Shown here: positions 26,098 to 35,002 of the stretch, piece after piece
Position numbering within the stretch: position 1 is the stretch's first letter
Layout: each line of letters starts with the position of its first letter
Source: Bradyrhizobium oropedii
GTDB taxonomy: Bacteria; Pseudomonadota; Alphaproteobacteria; Rhizobiales; Xanthobacteraceae
Length of the DNA stretch: 51,092 nt
Direction of reading: 5' to 3'
NCBI RefSeq assembly: GCF_020889685.1
Contig: NZ_JACMYO010000045.1
Span: 1-51,092 of the forward strand
Notes under the pieces: model-generated
Seen by the model: the letters and a program-made list of their open reading frames with translations, nothing else
What the model was told of the DNA's origin: nothing
Database searches by the model: none
Position numbers and translations under genes: made by a program

Positions 26098-26498
26098 CAA
26101 TTCACCCCAGAACAACACCGGCGGTCCTTCTTAGCGCAGACCGCGCGGCGGAACTATGTTCGTGTCCGGAGGACGACGGAGCATTCCTGCATGGGAATAA
26201 GCGAGGCGTCATCGTCGAGCGGGAAGTGGCGTAGCCGATCGCGCCGAACGGGTGGCTAATTTCAACGCATTCCGCAAATCCGGCAATGGGTTATGAAACG
26301 GCCTTAGAGGGTCACAGACGGTCGGACGTGCGCGACAATAATGGCTGCCATGTCGCGGTGTTCGGGCGATGCTGCGTCTGCTCAATCCCTCGGCAGCGGG
26401 CGATCGCCGGTGCGCGCGAGGTCACACCGGCGATCAATCGCGATCAGCCGAGATCGTCTATTGGCTAGTCAGGCGAGCCACATCCGGCCCCCGTCGCG
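26098..26498. other. Intergenic stretch without a recognisable gene
   Basis: No frame here looks coding; the longest short ORFs have low-complexity, arginine-rich translations. The only clear structure is the inverted repeat at 26402-26435. The 5' control region of the minus-strand zinc-ribbon gene must lie in the left part. Confidence 0.5.
26402..26435. repeat. Perfect 11-bp inverted repeat
   Basis: GATCGCCGGTG (26402-26412) and CACCGGCGATC (26425-26435) with a 12-base loop. It lies downstream of the minus-strand AhpD-like gene and could serve as its 3' end hairpin, though no T-run follows on either strand. Confidence 0.55.
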
Positions 26499-27035
26499 TC
26501 ACGCGACTGCGGGGAAGTCGATGTCGGTGTCGTTGATGCGGTTGAAGACGTTGGTGAAGATGATGGTCGCAAACGCGAGGCTGATCTCGACCAGTTGCGC
26601 GTCGCTGTAGCCGGCGGCCTTGATCGCGGCGAAATCCGCGTCGCTGACGGTGCCGCTCGACTGCGCAAGCTTGCGGACGAAACCGATCAGCGTGTCTTGC
26701 CTGGCATCGCCGGTCGGCGCTCCATCGCGGATCTGCTTCAATGCGTCGGCGTTCACGCCGGCGAGCCTGCCGAGATGCGAATGCGCGGCGACACAGTAAT
26801 CGCAGCCACCGGCGGCGCTGATCACGAGCTTGATGATCTCCCGATCGCGCTTCGACAGGCTGCCGCCGGCGAGCACGGCATCGGCGGCCAGGATCGACTT
26901 GAGCGCGGCCGGCCCGTGGGCGGCGATTGCCGCATAGGCGTTCGGGACGCTGCCTGCCGCCTTCTTGATCTGGGCGTAGATCTGGCCCGACGGGCCGGTA
27001 TCGGTTTCGAGATTGGGGACTGAGAGGCGAGACAT
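26499..27035 (-). CDS. AhpD-like / carboxymuconolactone decarboxylase family protein
   Basis: 178 residues, all-helical AhpD-like fold. The redox motif GGCDYCVAAHSHLG holds Cys78, Cys81 and His85, the arrangement of peroxidase-type members, rather than the decarboxylase, which lacks the cysteines. The likely role is thiol-dependent peroxide or hydroperoxide removal; the substrate and partner are unknown. ATG 27035 has GGAG seven bases upstream. It diverges from an AraC-type regulator gene, a common pairing that suggests direct control. Confidence 0.88.
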   Translation of the reverse strand: MSRLSVPNLETDTGPSGQIYAQIKKAAGSVPNAYAAIAAHGPAALKSILAADAVLAGGSLSKRDREIIKLVISAAGGCDYCVAAHSHLGRLAGVNADALKQIRDGAPTGDARQDTLIGFVRKLAQSSGTVSDADFAAIKAAGYSDAQLVEISLAFATIIFTNVFNRINDTDIDFPAVA

Positions 27036-27165
27036 GGTGCAACTCCGTGTTTGGGGTGGTGAACGAGTACGGACCGACAATAGGATTCGGATTTGAGACA
27101 TTGAATGTTCATATTGCTCGATTATATGCTCAATCGTCTCATGAACTGCCTTGGGGGGATTGGCC

Positions 27166-28158
27166 ATGGATTGGCTCAGCCGGCTATTCGAGATGATGCC
27201 GGTGCGCGGGCGGCTCGATATTCGCTGCAGTTACAGCGTCCCCTGGCGCATCGAGCAGGGCCCGGGCGCGACCAACGAGATCCCCTATCATGCGGTGCTT
27301 GCCGGCTCGGCGATCCTGGACGATCCCGCCGGTGGACGGCCGCTGCTGCTGAAGACCGGCGACATTCTTTTGCTGCCGGGCAACCCGCGACACGTGATGC
27401 ACGACGGCAGTGGGGCGACACCGCTGCCGGCGCGCAACCGGGCGGCGCAGAATTTCACGATCAGCGAAAACCTCGGGTCGGATGACCGGCTTGACCTGTT
27501 GTGCGGGCATTTCGCGATCGCACCTCCGCACGACCGCCTGTTGCGCAACTATCTTCCGCCGCGTCTTGTCGTGCATGCCGGCACGCGGACGGCAAAGGGG
27601 ACGGCTGCGCAGCTCGCCGGACTCGTGTCCCTGATGCGCAGCGAAACGGCCGACGATCAACTCGGCGGCCACGCCATGCTGAACGCGCTGTCCACCGCAA
27701 TGTTCGCGCTTGTGCTGCGGCTTGCGAGCGAGACCGATGCAACGTCACAGGGGCTGCTCGCTCTGGTCGGCGATCCCCGGCTCGCGTCGGCGGTGGCCGC
27801 CATGTTCAACGCGCCCGAGCGTACCTGGTCCCTGCCGGATCTCGCACGTCTCTGCAACATGTCGCGCGCCACGCTGGCGCGGCAGTTCCAGGACAAGCTT
27901 GGGCGATCGCCCAGCGACCTGCTCACCGATATCAGGATGACGCTTGCGGCAAACGAGTTGAGGAAATCATCGCTTTCGACCGGTGCCGTTGCGGAGATGG
28001 TCGGCTACCAGTCCGAGGCCGCCTTTCAGCGCGCCTTCAAGAGTCATATGGGTGTAACGCCGGCGCAGTGGCGAAAAGCGCAGCCGGAATCGGACTTGTC
28101 GCTTGAACCTGCTGCATCCGCTGATCGAAGCGGGAGTTCGCCGACTGCGGATGCGTAG
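27166..28158 (+). CDS. AraC-family transcriptional regulator
   Basis: 330 residues. The N-terminal cupin-like domain (about 1-160; AraC_binding_2/cupin_6 type) contains HAVLAGSAILDD and LKTGDILLLPGNPRHVMH. The C-terminal AraC helix-turn-helix pair (about 215-305) shows WSLPDLARLCNMSRATLARQF and VAEMVGYQSEAAFQRAFK followed by GVTPAQWRK. The ATG at 27166 follows a GGGGGG-type ribosome site; the ORF's earlier start at 27151 lacks one. It probably controls the divergent AhpD-like gene; the 130-base gap holds the imperfect inverted pair CGATT/AATCG near 27120-27137. Confidence 0.92.
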   Translation: MDWLSRLFEMMPVRGRLDIRCSYSVPWRIEQGPGATNEIPYHAVLAGSAILDDPAGGRPLLLKTGDILLLPGNPRHVMHDGSGATPLPARNRAAQNFTISENLGSDDRLDLLCGHFAIAPPHDRLLRNYLPPRLVVHAGTRTAKGTAAQLAGLVSLMRSETADDQLGGHAMLNALSTAMFALVLRLASETDATSQGLLALVGDPRLASAVAAMFNAPERTWSLPDLARLCNMSRATLARQFQDKLGRSPSDLLTDIRMTLAANELRKSSLSTGAVAEMVGYQSEAAFQRAFKSHMGVTPAQWRKAQPESDLSLEPAASADRSGSSPTADA

Positions 28159-28224
28159 AGTGTCCCTGCGCTGCGCGCAGTTTCCAGCGTGCGAACCGGA
28201 GAGTGCGGCGGCTCCGGCGTCAGA

Positions 28225-29151
28225 TCAGGACTTGCGATGCCTGGCGTTGACCGCGATCGCGGCCGCGGCGGTGCGGTTCTCGACGCCTAGCTTGGCATAG
28301 ATCTGCTCGAGGTGCTTGTCGACGGTGCGCGGGCTGAGGCCCAGGATCTGCGCGATGTCGCGGTTGGTCTTGCCCTTGGAGAGCCAGGACAGCACCTCGC
28401 CCTCGCGGGTGGTCAAGCCGAGCTCGCTGGAGAACTCGGCCGGCATGTCGCCGCTGGTGTCCTTGGCGAGCCGCAGCAGGAACTCGTTGGGACCGAGCTT
28501 TCCCATGAACTGCAGGCGAAGCTGCTCGTTGCCGGGGAATGACGCCACGGTCGCGGTCTTTTTTCCCGCCACACCCTTCTGGGCCTGTTCAAGCCAATGC
28601 GGCATTGGCTCCGGCAGCACGAAATTGTCGGCGGCGTCGGCGAGCGTATCGGACAGCAGCCGCTGTGCCTGCGGCGTCGCCCACAGCAGCGAACCGGCGC
28701 TGTTGACCGCGAGCAGGTAGCGGCCGGAAACGTCGAGCGCTGCCCGGGCGCTCTGTGTCATCCGCGCATTGGCGAGATGGACCCGGATCCGCGCCAGCAT
28801 CTCCTCGACAACGATCGGCTTGGTGACATAGTCGACGCCGCCGGCTTCCAGCCCGCGCACGATGTGCTCGGTTTCGGCAAGCCCGGTCATGAAGATGATC
28901 GGCACGCCGTCGAGCCCGGCGTCGCGCTTCAGCCGCCGGCAGGTCTCGAAGCCGTCCATGCCGGGCATCACGGCATCGAGCAGCACGATATCGGGGGTGA
29001 TCTGGTCGACGATGCGCATCGCCGACGCCCCGTCGAGCGCGACCATCACGGTCATCCCGGCGCCGTCGAGCGCGTCGGTCAGCAGGCGCAACGTCTCGGG
29101 AGAGTCGTCGACGACGAGCGCAACGTCGCGCTTTCTTTGTTCAATGGTCAT
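28225..29151 (-). CDS. LuxR-type response regulator, partner of the fused transporter-kinase
   Basis: 308 residues. The receiver domain (about 8-125) has the acidic pair Asp15-Asp16, the phospho-acceptor Asp59 in IVLLDAVMPGMDG, and Lys111 in YVTKP. A middle part (about 130-235) reads like a PAS-type sensing segment (LLAVNSAGSLLWATPQAQRLL). The C-terminal LuxR/GerE helix-turn-helix (about 243-300) includes LTTREGEVLSWLSKGKTNRDIAQILGLS (given in parts: LTTREGEVL, GKTNRDIAQIL, VDKHLEQIYAKLGV). It overlaps the kinase gene by 11 bases, so the pair is co-translated. Its likely targets are the divergent amide genes. Confidence 0.93.
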   Translation of the reverse strand: MTIEQRKRDVALVVDDSPETLRLLTDALDGAGMTVMVALDGASAMRIVDQITPDIVLLDAVMPGMDGFETCRRLKRDAGLDGVPIIFMTGLAETEHIVRGLEAGGVDYVTKPIVVEEMLARIRVHLANARMTQSARAALDVSGRYLLAVNSAGSLLWATPQAQRLLSDTLADAADNFVLPEPMPHWLEQAQKGVAGKKTATVASFPGNEQLRLQFMGKLGPNEFLLRLAKDTSGDMPAEFSSELGLTTREGEVLSWLSKGKTNRDIAQILGLSPRTVDKHLEQIYAKLGVENRTAAAAIAVNARHRKS

Positions 29152-32100
29152 AGCTGTGCAATGTCTTCAACGTCGCCATATATTGATCGAGATCGAACCG
29201 GTCGATCAGCGTGCGCATCTGGCCGACGAAATCGGCATGTTCGGGATGTTCGTTGCCGATCTCGTCGAGCTTGAGTTGGATCGCCCTGATATAGCCGAGC
29301 TGGCCGAGGCTGATCAGCTCTTCGACATACTTCACCGGCGGGCGCGAACCAGTGTCGGGCTTCCATTGCGGGCTCGGAACCTGCTCGGCCTCATACTGCC
29401 ACTCGATCTTGAGCAGTTGGCGGATGGTCTCCAGCAGCCGCGGGATGTCGATCGGCTTCATCAGATAGCCGTCGTGGAATGGTTGCGCCAGCGGCGCACC
29501 ATGGGCCTCCAGCGCACTGGCCGAGATCATCAGGATTCGCGCCTGGTGATGGCCTTCGGAGCGCAAGGTTTCGGCGACGGTCCAGCCGTCCATGCCCGCC
29601 ATCGAGATATCGAGCAGGAACATGTCGGGCCGGCAATGCTGGGCTAGGGCCAAGCAGCCGGGTCCGTCCGGCGCGCTGAGCAGGATGAAGCCGAGCGGCG
29701 CCAGGATCTCGCGGAGGAGGTCGCGGTGGGTCGGGTCGTCGTCGGTGATCAGGATGGTCTTGCGCGGCCCGTGATAGCCGTACACGGGAGCGTCGACCGG
29801 CGCATCGCGGCGCGGATTGGTGACCTCGGACAGCAGCAGCTTGACGCGGAACGTGCTGCCGGTGCCGACCGTGCTCAACACCTTGATGTCGCCGCCCATC
29901 ACGCCCGCGAGCAGGCGGCTGATGGTCAGCCCAAGCCCGGTGCCGGTCTGCGGCTGGGTGACGCCGAGCGCGCCGCGTTCGAAGGGCGCGAAGATCCGTT
30001 CGAGATCGTCGGGCTGGATGCCCGGCCCGGTATCGATCACCTCGAACTCGGCGACGGGGCTGCGGTAGTGCACCACGAATTGCACCGCGCCGTGTTGGGT
30101 GAACTTGATCGCATTCGACAGCAGGTTGATCAGGATCTGTCGCAGCCGCTTCTCGTCGGCATAGACCACGAGCGGCAGCACAGTCGGCCGCCTGAACACG
30201 AAGTCGATGCCCTTGGCGGCGGCTTGCAGGCGGAACATGCCGACCAGCTGCTCGAGGAAATCGTTCAGCCGGACCTCGTCGCGCGACAGATAGAGCCGGC
30301 CGGCTTCGATCTTGGAGATATCAAGAATGCCGTCGATCAAGCCCGACAGATGATCGGCGCTGCGGCGGACCACGCGCACTTGCCCGCGTGGCCGCACGTG
30401 AAGGCTATCGTCCTGCTCCAGCAGTTGCGCGTAGCCGGAGATCGCGTTGAGCGGCGAGCGAAGCTCGTGGCTGAGGCCGACGACGTAGCGGCTCTTGGCG
30501 AGATTGGCCGACTCGGCGACTTCCTTGGCGCGCTGCAGCTCAGCATCGGTGCGTTTGTGGGCATCGATTTCCTGGATCAGCAAGGTGGTCTGCCGGCGTG
30601 TCTCTTCTTCCGCGGCGCGCCGGCTCTGTTGCGCCAGCACGAACAGCCAGGCGACGACGCCGATGATCAGGGTCAGCGCAAAGAACACTTTCCACAGTAC
30701 GTCGGCCAGCAACTCGTTGGCATGCACGGCCGCGGTGGTCTGCAGGTAGATCAGCCCGAGCACCAGCGCCACGAGGCCGGCCGAAACCGCGAACACGCCG
30801 AGGTAATGTCCAAGCTGCGAGTTGATCCGGGCGTAGATCGGCTGCGGCATCACCTTGCCCAGCGCTTCCGCGACCTGCGCGCCGATCCGCCCATGCGGCT
30901 TGCAGAGGTCGTGGCAGCGCGCGTCGAGCGAGCAGCACAGGGAGCAGATCGGGCCGGCATAGGCAGGGCAGGCGGCCATGTCTTCGGGCTCGAACGCATG
31001 CTCGCAGATACAGCACTGGATCGATTCGATGTTCTGCCAGCTCCGCTTCGGCTTGCGCGCAATGTAGTATTTGCCGTCGGTCGCCCATGCAATCAAGGGA
31101 GCCGTGATGAAGGCGACGGCGAGCGCCACGAAGGCTGATAGCGCCTTCGCGGTCGGGCCGAACAGGCCGTAGAACGCGCTGATCGAGACCACGGTCGCAA
31201 TCGTCATCGCGCCGACGCCGACCGGATTGATGTCGCAGAGATGGGCGCGCTTGAACTCGATGTGCTGCGGCCGCAAGCCAAGCGGCTTGTTGATGACGAG
31301 ATCGGCCACCAGCGCGCCGACCCAGGCGATCGCGACGTTGGAGTAGAGCGCGAGCGTCTGCTCCAGTGCCTTGTAGACGCCGATCTCCATCAATAGCAGC
31401 GCAACCACGACATTGAACACCAGCCACACCACGCGGCCGGGATGCGAATGGGTGAGGCGGGAGAAGAAATTCGACCAGGCGATCGAGCCGGCATAGGCGT
31501 TGGTGACGTTGATCTTGACCTGCGACAGGATCACGAAGGTGCCGGTCAGCGCCATCGCGAGATCCGGCTGCGACAGCACGTAGCGGAAGGCTTCGAGATA
31601 CATATTCGCCGGCTCGGCTGCGTGCTCGGCCGAGACGCCGTGGCTGAGCGCGAAGAAGGCCAGGAACGAACCGGCCAGCAGTTTGAGCGCGCCGAGCACG
31701 ATCCAGCCGGGACCGGCAGAGAGCAGTGCGATCCACCAGGCCTTGCGTGAGGTACGCCGGTCCCGCGGCAGGAAGCGCAGGAAGTCGACCTGCTCGCCGA
31801 TCTGCGCCACCAGCGCGAACACGACGGAGGCCGCCGTGCCGAACAGCAGCAGGTCGAGATTCCCTGCGGGATCGCCGTGCTCGCCGGCGAACTTGCGCCA
31901 CTCGGTGAACGAATGCGGGTTAGCCCAGGCGATCGCGGCGAACGGCATGATGTGGAGAATGACCCACAGCGGCTGGGTCCAGAGCTGGAAGCGGCTGATC
32001 AGCGTGATGCCGTACACGACGAGCGGAATGATCACGACCGCGCTGATCAAATAGCCGATCGGCCGTGGGATGCCGAAGCACATGTCCAGCGCGCTGGCCA

Positions 32101-32509
32101 GGATCACCGCCTCGATCGCGAAGAAGATGAAGGTGAAGGAGGCGTAGATCAGCGAGGTGATGGTCGAGCCGATATAGCCGAAGCCGGCGCCGCGGGTCAG
32201 CAGGTCGATGTCGATGCCGCTTTTCGCGGCATGGTAGGCGATCGGCAGTCCGCAGAGGAAGATGATGACGCTGACGACCAGGATCGCGGCGGAGGCGTTC
32301 ATCGCGCCATAGTTCAGCGTGATGGTGCCGCCGATCGCCTCCAGTGCGAGGAAGGAGATCGCGCCGAGGGCCGTGTTGGCCACGCGGGCGGCGGACCAGC
32401 GCCGCGCGCTCTTGGCGGTGAAGCGCAGCGCGTAGTCTTCCAGCGTCTGGTTGGCGACCCATTGATTGTACTGGCGCCTGACGCGGTCTATCCGCTGCCG
32501 CCCTGCCAC
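29141..32509 (-). CDS. NCS1-type transporter fused to hybrid sensor histidine kinase
   Basis: 1122 residues from GTG 32509 (AGGAG ten bases upstream); a TTG at 32563 is also in frame. Order of parts: an NCS1/CodB-like permease with about twelve membrane segments (about 20-480); a cluster of nine cysteines (about 499-536); two further membrane segments (about 570-625); a coiled coil; HisKA with the phospho-acceptor His681 in LSHELRSPLN; HATPase_c with N box and GTGLGL (about 855-860); a receiver with Asp967 in FLLDISMAG; and a C-terminal tail of about 70 residues. The layout recalls CbrA-type transporter-kinases, but with an NCS1 rather than an SLC5 permease. It should sense, and may import, a nucleobase-, urea- or amide-like compound. 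The next gene is its response regulator, and urtA-fmdA genes diverge from it. Confidence 0.93.
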   Translation of the reverse strand: MAGRQRIDRVRRQYNQWVANQTLEDYALRFTAKSARRWSAARVANTALGAISFLALEAIGGTITLNYGAMNASAAILVVSVIIFLCGLPIAYHAAKSGIDIDLLTRGAGFGYIGSTITSLIYASFTFIFFAIEAVILASALDMCFGIPRPIGYLISAVVIIPLVVYGITLISRFQLWTQPLWVILHIMPFAAIAWANPHSFTEWRKFAGEHGDPAGNLDLLLFGTAASVVFALVAQIGEQVDFLRFLPRDRRTSRKAWWIALLSAGPGWIVLGALKLLAGSFLAFFALSHGVSAEHAAEPANMYLEAFRYVLSQPDLAMALTGTFVILSQVKINVTNAYAGSIAWSNFFSRLTHSHPGRVVWLVFNVVVALLLMEIGVYKALEQTLALYSNVAIAWVGALVADLVINKPLGLRPQHIEFKRAHLCDINPVGVGAMTIATVVSISAFYGLFGPTAKALSAFVALAVAFITAPLIAWATDGKYYIARKPKRSWQNIESIQCCICEHAFEPEDMAACPAYAGPICSLCCSLDARCHDLCKPHGRIGAQVAEALGKVMPQPIYARINSQLGHYLGVFAVSAGLVALVLGLIYLQTTAAVHANELLADVLWKVFFALTLIIGVVAWLFVLAQQSRRAAEEETRRQTTLLIQEIDAHKRTDAELQRAKEVAESANLAKSRYVVGLSHELRSPLNAISGYAQLLEQDDSLHVRPRGQVRVVRRSADHLSGLIDGILDISKIEAGRLYLSRDEVRLNDFLEQLVGMFRLQAAAKGIDFVFRRPTVLPLVVYADEKRLRQILINLLSNAIKFTQHGAVQFVVHYRSPVAEFEVIDTGPGIQPDDLERIFAPFERGALGVTQPQTGTGLGLTISRLLAGVMGGDIKVLSTVGTGSTFRVKLLLSEVTNPRRDAPVDAPVYGYHGPRKTILITDDDPTHRDLLREILAPLGFILLSAPDGPGCLALAQHCRPDMFLLDISMAGMDGWTVAETLRSEGHHQARILMISASALEAHGAPLAQPFHDGYLMKPIDIPRLLETIRQLLKIEWQYEAEQVPSPQWKPDTGSRPPVKYVEELISLGQLGYIRAIQLKLDEIGNEHPEHADFVGQMRTLIDRFDLDQYMATLKTLHSYDH

Positions 32510-32585
32510 TTCGTTTGAACTCCTGGTCCACGATGCTTTGATCGCGGGCAAATCCCGTACCAAAAACCTACGTCGCTATTTTGCG

Positions 32586-32623
32586 GTGCAGTATACGCGA
32601 TCTCACGTATCAGTGCGCTGCAC
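32586..32623. promoter_or_regulatory. Nested inverted repeats upstream of urtA-type operon
   Basis: An outer pair GTGCAG (32586-32591) / CTGCAC (32618-32623) encloses an inner pair ATACG (32593-32597) / CGTAT (32606-32610). The inner ATACG-N8-CGTAT resembles sites bound by LuxR-type response regulators. It lies between the divergent kinase and urtA genes, so the regulator coded at 28225-29151 is the obvious candidate binder. This assignment is inference. Confidence 0.5.
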
Positions 32624-32679
32624 AAAAGTGAGCAATCCTCGCCCGATCAATAAGCGTTCTCGAACCAGATGGGGTGCTC

Positions 32680-33942
32680 ATGTCAGACGAAACCAAACCA
32701 GGCCTGAAGTCTCCGCTCCGGCGCAAGCTCTTGATGGGAATGGCCGCATTGCCGGCCGTTTCGATGCTGGGCCGTCCCGCTTTTGCCGACGTTCCTGCAA
32801 CCTCTGCGGTCAACACCACCGGTCTTGCAGTCACCGATAGCGAAGTCACGGTCGGCATCCTGCATTCGGTGACCGGCACCATGGCGATTTCCGAGACCGG
32901 ATCGGTCGAGGCCGAGAAGCTCGCGATCGAGCAGATCAACGCCGCCGGCGGCGTGCTCGGCCGCAAGATCAAGTTCATCCAGGAAGACGGCGCGAGCGAC
33001 TGGCCTACCTTCGCGGAAAAGGCCAAGAAGCTCTTGGTCAACGACAAATGCGCGGCCGTGATGGGCTGCTGGACCTCGGCCTCGCGCAAGGCGGTGCTGC
33101 CGGTGTTCGAGCAGTACAACGGCATGCTGTACTACCCGACCTTCTATGAAGGTCTCGAGCAGTCCAAGAACGTGATCTACACCGGTCAGGAAGCAACCCA
33201 GCAGATCATCGCCGGCCTCGACTGGGTCAACAAGACCAAGGGCGCCAAGAGCTTCTACCTGCTCGGCTCGGATTACATCTGGCCGCGCACCTCGAACAAG
33301 ATCGCGCGCAAGCACATCGAGAACCATCTGCAGGGTTGCAAGGTGGTCGGCGAGGAATACTTCCCGCTCGGCTCGACCCAGTTCAACTCGGTCATCAACA
33401 AGATCAAGCTGACCAAGCCCGACGTGATCTACGCGATCATCGTCGGCGGCTCGAACGTCGCGTTCTACAAGCAGCTCAAGGCGGCCGGCATCGACCTGTC
33501 CAAGCAGACACTACTGACGATCTCGGTGACCGAGGACGAGATCGACGGCATCGGCGGCGAGAACATCGCGGGCGCCTATGCCTGCATGAAGTACTTCCAG
33601 TCGCTCGACAACCCGAACAACAAGGCCTTCGTACCCGCGTTCAAGAAGATGTGGGGCGAGAAGACCGTGATCGGAGACGTCACCCAGGCTGCCTATCTCG
33701 GCCCGTGGCTGTGGAAGTTGACGGTGGAGAAGGCCGGCTCCTTCGACATCGACAAGATCGCGGCGGCTTCCCCCGGCGTCGAGTTCAAGGGCGCGCCGGA
33801 AGGCTATGTCCGGATCCACGAGAACCATCACCTCTGGTCGAAGACCCGCGTCGGACGCGCCAAGGCCGATGGCCAGTATGAGCTGATCTACGAGACCGCA
33901 GATCTGGTCGAGCCGGATCCGTTCCCGAAGGGCTACCAGTGA
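32680..33942 (+). CDS. urtA: Urea/short-chain amide ABC transporter substrate-binding protein
   Basis: 420-residue UrtA/FmdD-type periplasmic binding protein. The leader has a twin arginine (SPLRRKLLMG) and a hydrophobic stretch ending at AFADV, so export may be by Tat. Family blocks are VGILHSVTGTMAISETG, WTSASRKAVLPVFE and YYPTFYEG (about 145-152), and VGEEYFPLG. ATG 32680 is taken over the GTG at 32674. It is the first gene of a transporter operon that ends in formamidase, so formamide or another short amide may be the real ligand in place of urea (inference). It is a paralogue of the cytoplasmic AmiC coded at 49060-50214. Confidence 0.92.
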   Translation: MSDETKPGLKSPLRRKLLMGMAALPAVSMLGRPAFADVPATSAVNTTGLAVTDSEVTVGILHSVTGTMAISETGSVEAEKLAIEQINAAGGVLGRKIKFIQEDGASDWPTFAEKAKKLLVNDKCAAVMGCWTSASRKAVLPVFEQYNGMLYYPTFYEGLEQSKNVIYTGQEATQQIIAGLDWVNKTKGAKSFYLLGSDYIWPRTSNKIARKHIENHLQGCKVVGEEYFPLGSTQFNSVINKIKLTKPDVIYAIIVGGSNVAFYKQLKAAGIDLSKQTLLTISVTEDEIDGIGGENIAGAYACMKYFQSLDNPNNKAFVPAFKKMWGEKTVIGDVTQAAYLGPWLWKLTVEKAGSFDIDKIAAASPGVEFKGAPEGYVRIHENHHLWSKTRVGRAKADGQYELIYETADLVEPDPFPKGYQ

Positions 33943-33979
33943 GATTTGGCGCCTAGCGCGCAACCTCTCTCAACTCATC

Positions 33980-34007
33980 GCGGCGTGGACGTCACCGCCC
34001 ACGCCGC
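33980..34007 (+). promoter_or_regulatory. Intercistronic hairpin between urtA and urtB
   Basis: GCGGCGTGG (33980-33988) pairs perfectly with CCACGCCGC (33999-34007) around a 10-base loop. No T-run follows, so a leaky stop or an mRNA-stabilising 3' hairpin that raises binding-protein levels over permease levels is more likely than a full terminator. Confidence 0.6.
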
Positions 34008-34058
34008 CGATCGGGCGCCGCTTTGTCGCGGCGCATGCCCTGGATTGGAGGACGATAG

Positions 34059-34985
34059 ATGTTCGGCGACTATTCGATCAGCGATCTCGGCGCCATCCTT
34101 GCAATGCAGGGATTTGCCGGGCTCATCCTGTTCTCCGTCTATGTACTGATGGCGCTGGGGCTTGCCATCATCTTCGGCCAGATGGGCGTCATCAACATGG
34201 CGCATGGCGAGTTCATGATTCTGGGTGCCTACGTCACCTGGATGACATCGAACGCCGTGCAGCACGTCGCGCCCTCGCTGTTCCCCGGTTACTTCTTCAT
34301 CGCGATGATCCTGGCCTTCATCGCCGCCGGCGCGCTCGGCATGCTGGTCGAGTGGGCGCTGATCCGTCATCTCTACAAGCGGCCGCTCGACACGCTGCTG
34401 GCGACCTGGGGCCTCAGCCTGATCCTGCAGCAGGCGTATCGCTCGATCTTCGGCGCGCGCGAGGTCGGCGTCGAGCTGCCGGAGTGGATGATGGGCTCCT
34501 GGCAGGCGACCGACGCGATCCAGATCCCGATCAACGGCATGTTCGTGATGGCGCTGACCATCCTGATCACGATCGTTGTCTTCTACATCCTGTTCTGGTC
34601 GAGCTGGGGCAAGCAGGTGCGCGCCGTGGTGCAGAACCGCGTGATGGCGGGGGCCGTCGGCATCAACACCGAGAAGGTCGATCGCTACACCTTTGGGCTG
34701 GGTTGCGGCATTGCTGGCATTGCGGGCTCGGCCTTCACGATGATCGGCTCGACCGGGCCGACCGCCGGCCAGCTCTACATCGTCGACACCTTCCTGGTCG
34801 TGGTGTTCGGCGGCGCCGCTTCGCTGTTCGGCACCATCGCCTCCGCCTTCTCGATCTCGCAGACCCAGTCGACGCTGGAATTCTTCCTGTCGGGATCGAT
34901 GGCCAAGGTGATCACGCTGCTGACGATCGTCGGGATCCTGATGGTGCGTCCGCAGGGGCTCTTCGCGCTCAAGGTCCGCAAATAA
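34059..34985 (+). CDS. urtB: Urea/amide ABC transporter permease UrtB-type
   Basis: 308-residue LivH-like membrane protein with about eight hydrophobic segments. Typical blocks are ALGLAIIFGQMGVINMAHGEFMILGAY (in parts: GLAIIFGQMGVINMAHGE) near the N-terminus and VVVFGGAASLFGTIASAF near the C-terminus. GGAGG seven bases before ATG 34059 is a strong ribosome site. It pairs with the UrtC-type permease to form the channel. Confidence 0.93.
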   Translation: MFGDYSISDLGAILAMQGFAGLILFSVYVLMALGLAIIFGQMGVINMAHGEFMILGAYVTWMTSNAVQHVAPSLFPGYFFIAMILAFIAAGALGMLVEWALIRHLYKRPLDTLLATWGLSLILQQAYRSIFGAREVGVELPEWMMGSWQATDAIQIPINGMFVMALTILITIVVFYILFWSSWGKQVRAVVQNRVMAGAVGINTEKVDRYTFGLGCGIAGIAGSAFTMIGSTGPTAGQLYIVDTFLVVVFGGAASLFGTIASAFSISQTQSTLEFFLSGSMAKVITLLTIVGILMVRPQGLFALKVRK

Positions 34986-35002
34986 GAACGAGCAGGCAGG
35001 TC

